DNA from: Ficedula albicollis
Taxonomy: Eukaryota > Chordata > Aves > Passeriformes > Muscicapidae
Assembly (NCBI RefSeq): GCF_000247815.1
Contig: NC_021678.1
Span: 1,009,878 to 1,073,877 of the forward strand
Length of the DNA: 64,000 nt
Direction: 5' to 3'
In this document: piece by piece, positions 61,401-64,000 of the stretch
Layout of the letters: each line of letters opens with the position of its first letter
Position numbering within the stretch: position 1 is the stretch's first letter
Translations under genes and position numbers: made by a program
The notes under the pieces: model-generated
Told to the model about the DNA's origin: nothing
Seen by the model: the letters and a program-made list of their open reading frames with translations, nothing else
Database searches by the model: none

Positions 61401-63715
61401 GTCCCTTTTCAACGGTGCATTCCACAGCTCAGGGGCTGCACAGGATCCAGGTGCATTCCACAGCCCTGAGGCTGGAAGGGCACCTGGATGTGCAAGGCTC
61501 ACCCTGCTGGCCTCTCCTCATGCCAGACTGGCTCGTCCACTTGCCAGCCTAGTATGTTCTCACTTGAAATCTTTTCCTCTCAATGAAACATATTTAAACT
61601 GAATCGTGTCACTGCTATGTTTACTTTCTATGCAGATAAGCTTGTTTGCCACCTAACATTTTACTTTCCAGATCAAAGGGTTTTGAATGAGCATTACCAT
61701 GCATTTGGAGCCGCTTTTGTTGCAAACTGACAGCATATTCCCAGCTGTGAATTCTGTCCTGACAGGAAAGAGGAGCCATTCTTACTGAAAACTGAAAAGC
61801 TCACCCAGCTTTACAGTCCCTTTTCAACGTTTACAGCCCAGAATCAGGGGGTAGCCAATAAACAGATACTGAGCAGGTGAATTAATGCACATTTACTTCT
61901 GATTACAAGGAGAACAGAACTAAGCCTCTGCAAGACTTTGCTATTTTGAGAGAAGATGCTTAAAGATAATAGTTACCTCTAAAATCACTACTTTAAAATT
62001 TTGTTGGCTTATAAGACATCATCTATGTAATATGGCTATTTCCTGAGATACTGAATCATCAATTCTGCTATTCTGGGGCAACTCCTATTGCACTAAAATA
62101 AAAAACTCTATTAAATCCTCAACGTATATAACAAAGTTTTCCATGAGGAAAACGATTCCATTCTGTTTTCACTAAGTAGGATCAACAGGTTTATATCCCA
62201 TCTCTGTAAAAGGTTTAGTTTTGGCCAAGAAGAAGAATTACAACATGCGACTTAACATTTCCTTATTAACATCAATAATTGTTTTGTAAGTAAGAATTTT
62301 TAAAAGAAGAATATGACCAAGCAGACAACATATATTTGCCTTATTAAAGTGTGAAGAAAAGATGTTACAATACACTGAGCTAAAGCTTTTCCTGCCATGA
62401 TTACCTGAGTAAGGCAATAAAGTAACAACAGCATTTTTGCTGTTATCCCATCCAGGAAGATCACCAGCTGTTGTCCACAATAGGATTTCTGTTCATTGCA
62501 TTAGGTGTTTTGCTTTGGACTTCATCCACCAAAGTCTCTTTTATATTATCCCAGAAGCACATTTCTCTTGTATATGAAAAAATAATGTCTGTACTCCTAA
62601 ATATCATATTGTGATGTTTTGCAATCTACAGGCTCAAAGCCCCACTAACTATTTGCAAGGACTGGATGGAAGACCTATAATTGCTGCTCCTGTATTTACA
62701 AAGGTAATTTCTTCTGTGACATATTTGAAAAGTAGAGGTCAGATAACTGTAAAGAGATAATTCAAAATTAGCTCTCAAAAATAAAATAAAAAAATTAAAA
62801 AAGCTTTTCCTAAGCCATTCAAGTGGCTGTATTAAATCTTACTGAAATCAGTATTACCTCCAGACCATTAAGACATTTACTGACTGTCTATTCATTTTCT
62901 CTATTAGATGTTACAGGATATTTCAGCTTCTGAGGGGCAGCTTGTTGTTTTTGAATGTCGGGTGAAAGGAGCTCCTTCCCCAAAGGTTGAATGGTATAGA
63001 GAAGGAACACTGATAGAAGACTCTCCAGATTTTAGGATATTACAGAAAAGTATGTTTCTTGTGTGAAAATATTGTGTCTAATAAAATACAGGCAAGCAAG
63101 AAAATTGCTAACACAGCAACATTGTGAATTTCTCATTACAAAATACAGGCAAGCAAGAAAATTGCTAACACTGTAACTTTACAGCAACATTGTGAATTTC
63201 TCATTACAACTGTAATTTTAATTTTCAAATGCAGTCAGAACAGCTGCAATTTTCTCTAAGTCGTTGAAATGCTAAAATTGTGAAAATTCAACAGAAATTC
63301 CTTAAATACCATGCTAAACTAAATCCAAGTGAAACAATAGTTCATTATATCTTGATTTCATGTGGATCAGAGTTTCAGAAATTGTCTTCAAGACAAACTA
63401 AAATTGTGACAATACTAAAAAAAAACAAACCCAAAGCAATTACTTGGAGAATTTTTTTTCTATTCCCAAGTTCCCAACAGTGTTCATAAGTGTTCACATT
63501 GTTCAGTGGCTTTGACACACATTGAATAAAAGGCCTGGCTGTCTTCACCACCCCTTAAACAGAAAACTGGATCAAAAAGAGAATTCCATCATATTTAGAA
63601 GGTCAAACTTTATATTTAGTGCTTAAGGAAAAATAACTGTTGGCAAAAATAACTATATTCAATCTAATAATTCTGCTCTTCTCCCCTTTAGAACCACGAT
63701 CTATGGCTGAACCAG
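49123..63715 (+). CDS. MYPN: MYPN, myopalladin, 5' part of the gene (continues past the right edge)
   Basis: Seven exons on the plus strand join in frame to about 516 codons matching myopalladin as recalled. Visible in order: the N-terminal region with LPDLSAFLSQEELDESVNLA (residues 60-79) and FLNKAADFIEELSSLF (165-180), motifs shared with palladin; Ig-like domain 1 (about 279-370; Cys301, Trp313, Cys352 in YSC); a variable linker; and Ig-like domain 2 (from about 455: FECRVKGAPSPKVEWY), whose second cysteine is off the window. Family knowledge: myopalladin is a Z-disc and I-band protein binding nebulin/nebulette and alpha-actinin C-terminally and CARP/ANKRD1 N-terminally. Start Met 49123 is one base after the acceptor and begins MQDDSLETSTSISQLLRESY. 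Palladin is the alternative, but the N-terminus and the HERC4 neighbour favour MYPN. Confidence 0.95.
50350..50406. repeat. Imperfect short duplication (MYPN intron)
   Basis: CTCTGAACACTCCTCTTGCT is followed after TATAAAGCAAGA by CTCTGAACACTTCTCTTGCT. One base differs. Confidence 0.85.
55436..55493. repeat. (CTAT)n tetranucleotide microsatellite
   Basis: About 14 copies of CTAT with one CTGT interruption, inside the first MYPN intron shown. Likely length-polymorphic. Confidence 0.97.
56455..56630 (+). CDS. MYPN: MYPN coding exon (residues 312-371), second half of Ig domain 1
   Basis: A 176-nt exon: WYCEGKELENSPDIQIIQTG then HSLIIVEAFEEDTGRYSCFA and SNIYGTDSTSAEIYIEG. It contains the Ig core Trp and the DTGRYSC motif. 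Acceptor CTTGCAG, donor GAAG|GTAATG. Leaves in phase 1. The 1.5-kb intron after it shows no feature. Confidence 0.96.
58141..58192 (+). CDS. MYPN: MYPN small coding exon (residues 371-388)
   Basis: A 52-nt exon reading GISSSDSEGEIIKDEMD, an acidic serine-rich stretch just after Ig 1, resembling the same position in the human protein (SSSDSEG). Acceptor TTTGCATAG, donor CA|GTAAGT. The 2.0-kb intron after it (58193-60234) is unremarkable. Confidence 0.9.
60235..60382 (+). CDS. MYPN: MYPN coding exon (residues 388-437), variable Pro/Thr/Val linker
   Basis: A 148-nt exon: HKPRPANTSVNAASPAVRTA then KHQETSKVPPAVVQPVSVPV and QTVSTPANQ. Acceptor ATTTCACAG, donor CAG|GTAGGG. It keeps the phase between neighbours, but the sequence is poorly conserved against the human linker as I recall it, so it is supported by phase, position and composition. 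Confidence 0.85.
60636..61059. repeat. 72-bp dimeric minisatellite, about 5.9 copies (MYPN intron)
   Basis: Two alternating 36-bp monomers, CCAGGTGCATTCCACAGCTC... and CCAGGTGCATCCCATAGATC..., both ending GCTGCACAGGAC. Dimers start at 60636, 60708, 60780, 60852, 60924 and 60996 and look identical. As 36 is a multiple of 3, long open frames occur on both strands; these are not genes. Confidence 0.96.
61063..61829. repeat. 415-bp tandem duplication adjoining the minisatellite (MYPN intron)
   Basis: 61063-61414 and 61478-61829 match with a constant offset of 415 bp. The 63 bp between them (61415-61477) is about 1.8 minisatellite monomers (GGTGCATTCCACAGCTCAGG). The basic unit is therefore a short minisatellite piece plus 352 bp of unique DNA, doubled, with the minisatellite expanded only before the first copy. 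Confidence 0.95.
62632..62703 (+). CDS. MYPN: MYPN coding exon (residues 438-461), lead-in to Ig domain 2
   Basis: A 72-nt exon: AQSPTNYLQGLDGRPIIAAP then VFTK. Acceptor TCTACAG, donor AAAG|GTAATT. Phase 0 at both ends. Strong match to the human segment as recalled. Confidence 0.95.
62908..63049 (+). CDS. MYPN: MYPN coding exon (residues 462-509), first half of Ig domain 2
   Basis: A 142-nt exon: MLQDISASEGQLVVFECRVK then GAPSPKVEWYREGTLIEDSP and DFRILQK. It contains the Ig core Cys (FEC) and Trp (EWY). Acceptor TATTAG, donor AAAA|GTATGT. Leaves in phase 1. Confidence 0.96.
63083..63207. repeat. About 55-70-bp imperfect duplication (MYPN intron)
   Basis: AAAATACAGGCAAGCAAGAA through CATTGTGAATTTCTCATTAC occurs twice. 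The second copy carries a short insertion (TGTAACTTTA). Confidence 0.9.
63692..63715 (+). CDS. MYPN: MYPN 24-nt microexon (residues 509-517)
   Basis: Between CCCTTTAG and GTGAGG, encoding KPRSMAEP across both junctions, as in the human protein as recalled. Phase 1 at both ends, so skipping would keep the frame and drop eight residues within Ig domain 2. The rest of the window (63716-64000) is intron. Confidence 0.9.
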
Positions 63716-64000
63716 GTGAGGATCATCAAAAGGCTCGTAATTTCTTCATTACATAAATGTGATGATTTAGCCTCACAAAATATTAATTACCAAAACTTCA
63801 TTATTTAAATAATATAATTTGTTCTTTTCCCCATGTTCTTTAGCTGCTAGGGAGACACATTTCACTATAGACTGTTCCAAAAACATGTAATTAGAATTAA
63901 TCCAGTTGCTTTTGAAGAAAACGTTTCCACTCTGCTTTGACCCACTTTTAACTTGGGATCTAAACGAGCCAAAGATTAATAAAATGAATGTATGAGGGTC

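Overview
This window is vertebrate nuclear DNA, almost certainly avian and probably from a songbird-type genome. It has compact spliced genes, a CR1 LINE and an LTR of bird type, a CpG-rich promoter block, and many GT-AG exons that translate into recognisable vertebrate proteins. No prokaryotic or organellar feature is seen. Most long open frames are chance; the real coding sequence lies in short exons that I delimited from splice signals, reading-phase continuity and recalled protein families.

Two genes lie head to head, the order I recall for the human 10q21 HERC4-MYPN neighbourhood. On the minus strand, 315-18960 holds the 5' two thirds of HERC4, a HECT ubiquitin ligase with an RCC1-like propeller. 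There are 16 coding-exon positions summing to 2046 nt (682 codons) in one unbroken frame, including a 24-nt microexon at 937-960. The HECT catalytic domain lies beyond the left edge. The exon at 8975-9105 is present a second time, identical, at 9508-9638, inside a 463-bp direct repeat. On the plus strand, 49123-63715 holds the 5' part of MYPN (myopalladin, a sarcomeric Ig protein), with seven coding exons including another 24-nt microexon. The gene runs off the right edge.

Between the genes: 20.57-23.1 kb is the CpG-rich putative HERC4 promoter. It is interrupted by a G-rich minisatellite with a 94-bp higher-order unit (20668-21076) that runs straight into an uninterrupted 1380-base C homopolymer (21077-22456), which I consider a sequencing or assembly artefact. 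From 23.1 to 49.1 kb there is no supportable coding exon. This stretch contains a small isolated CpG-rich patch (31.38-31.58 kb), an LTR (36726-39911) split by a decayed CR1 LINE (about 37.13-39.73 kb), and a MEF2-like plus E-box site near 41.76-41.81 kb. The non-coding first exon of MYPN should be in here but cannot be placed.

The MYPN introns hold a TATC microsatellite (55.44 kb) and a 72-bp dimeric minisatellite next to a 415-bp tandem duplication (60636-61829). Across the whole window there are at least ten short contiguous duplications. I did not find a new multi-gene system. The points most worth checking are the duplicated HERC4 exon, the poly-C block in the promoter, the nested transposons and the clustering of small tandem duplications.
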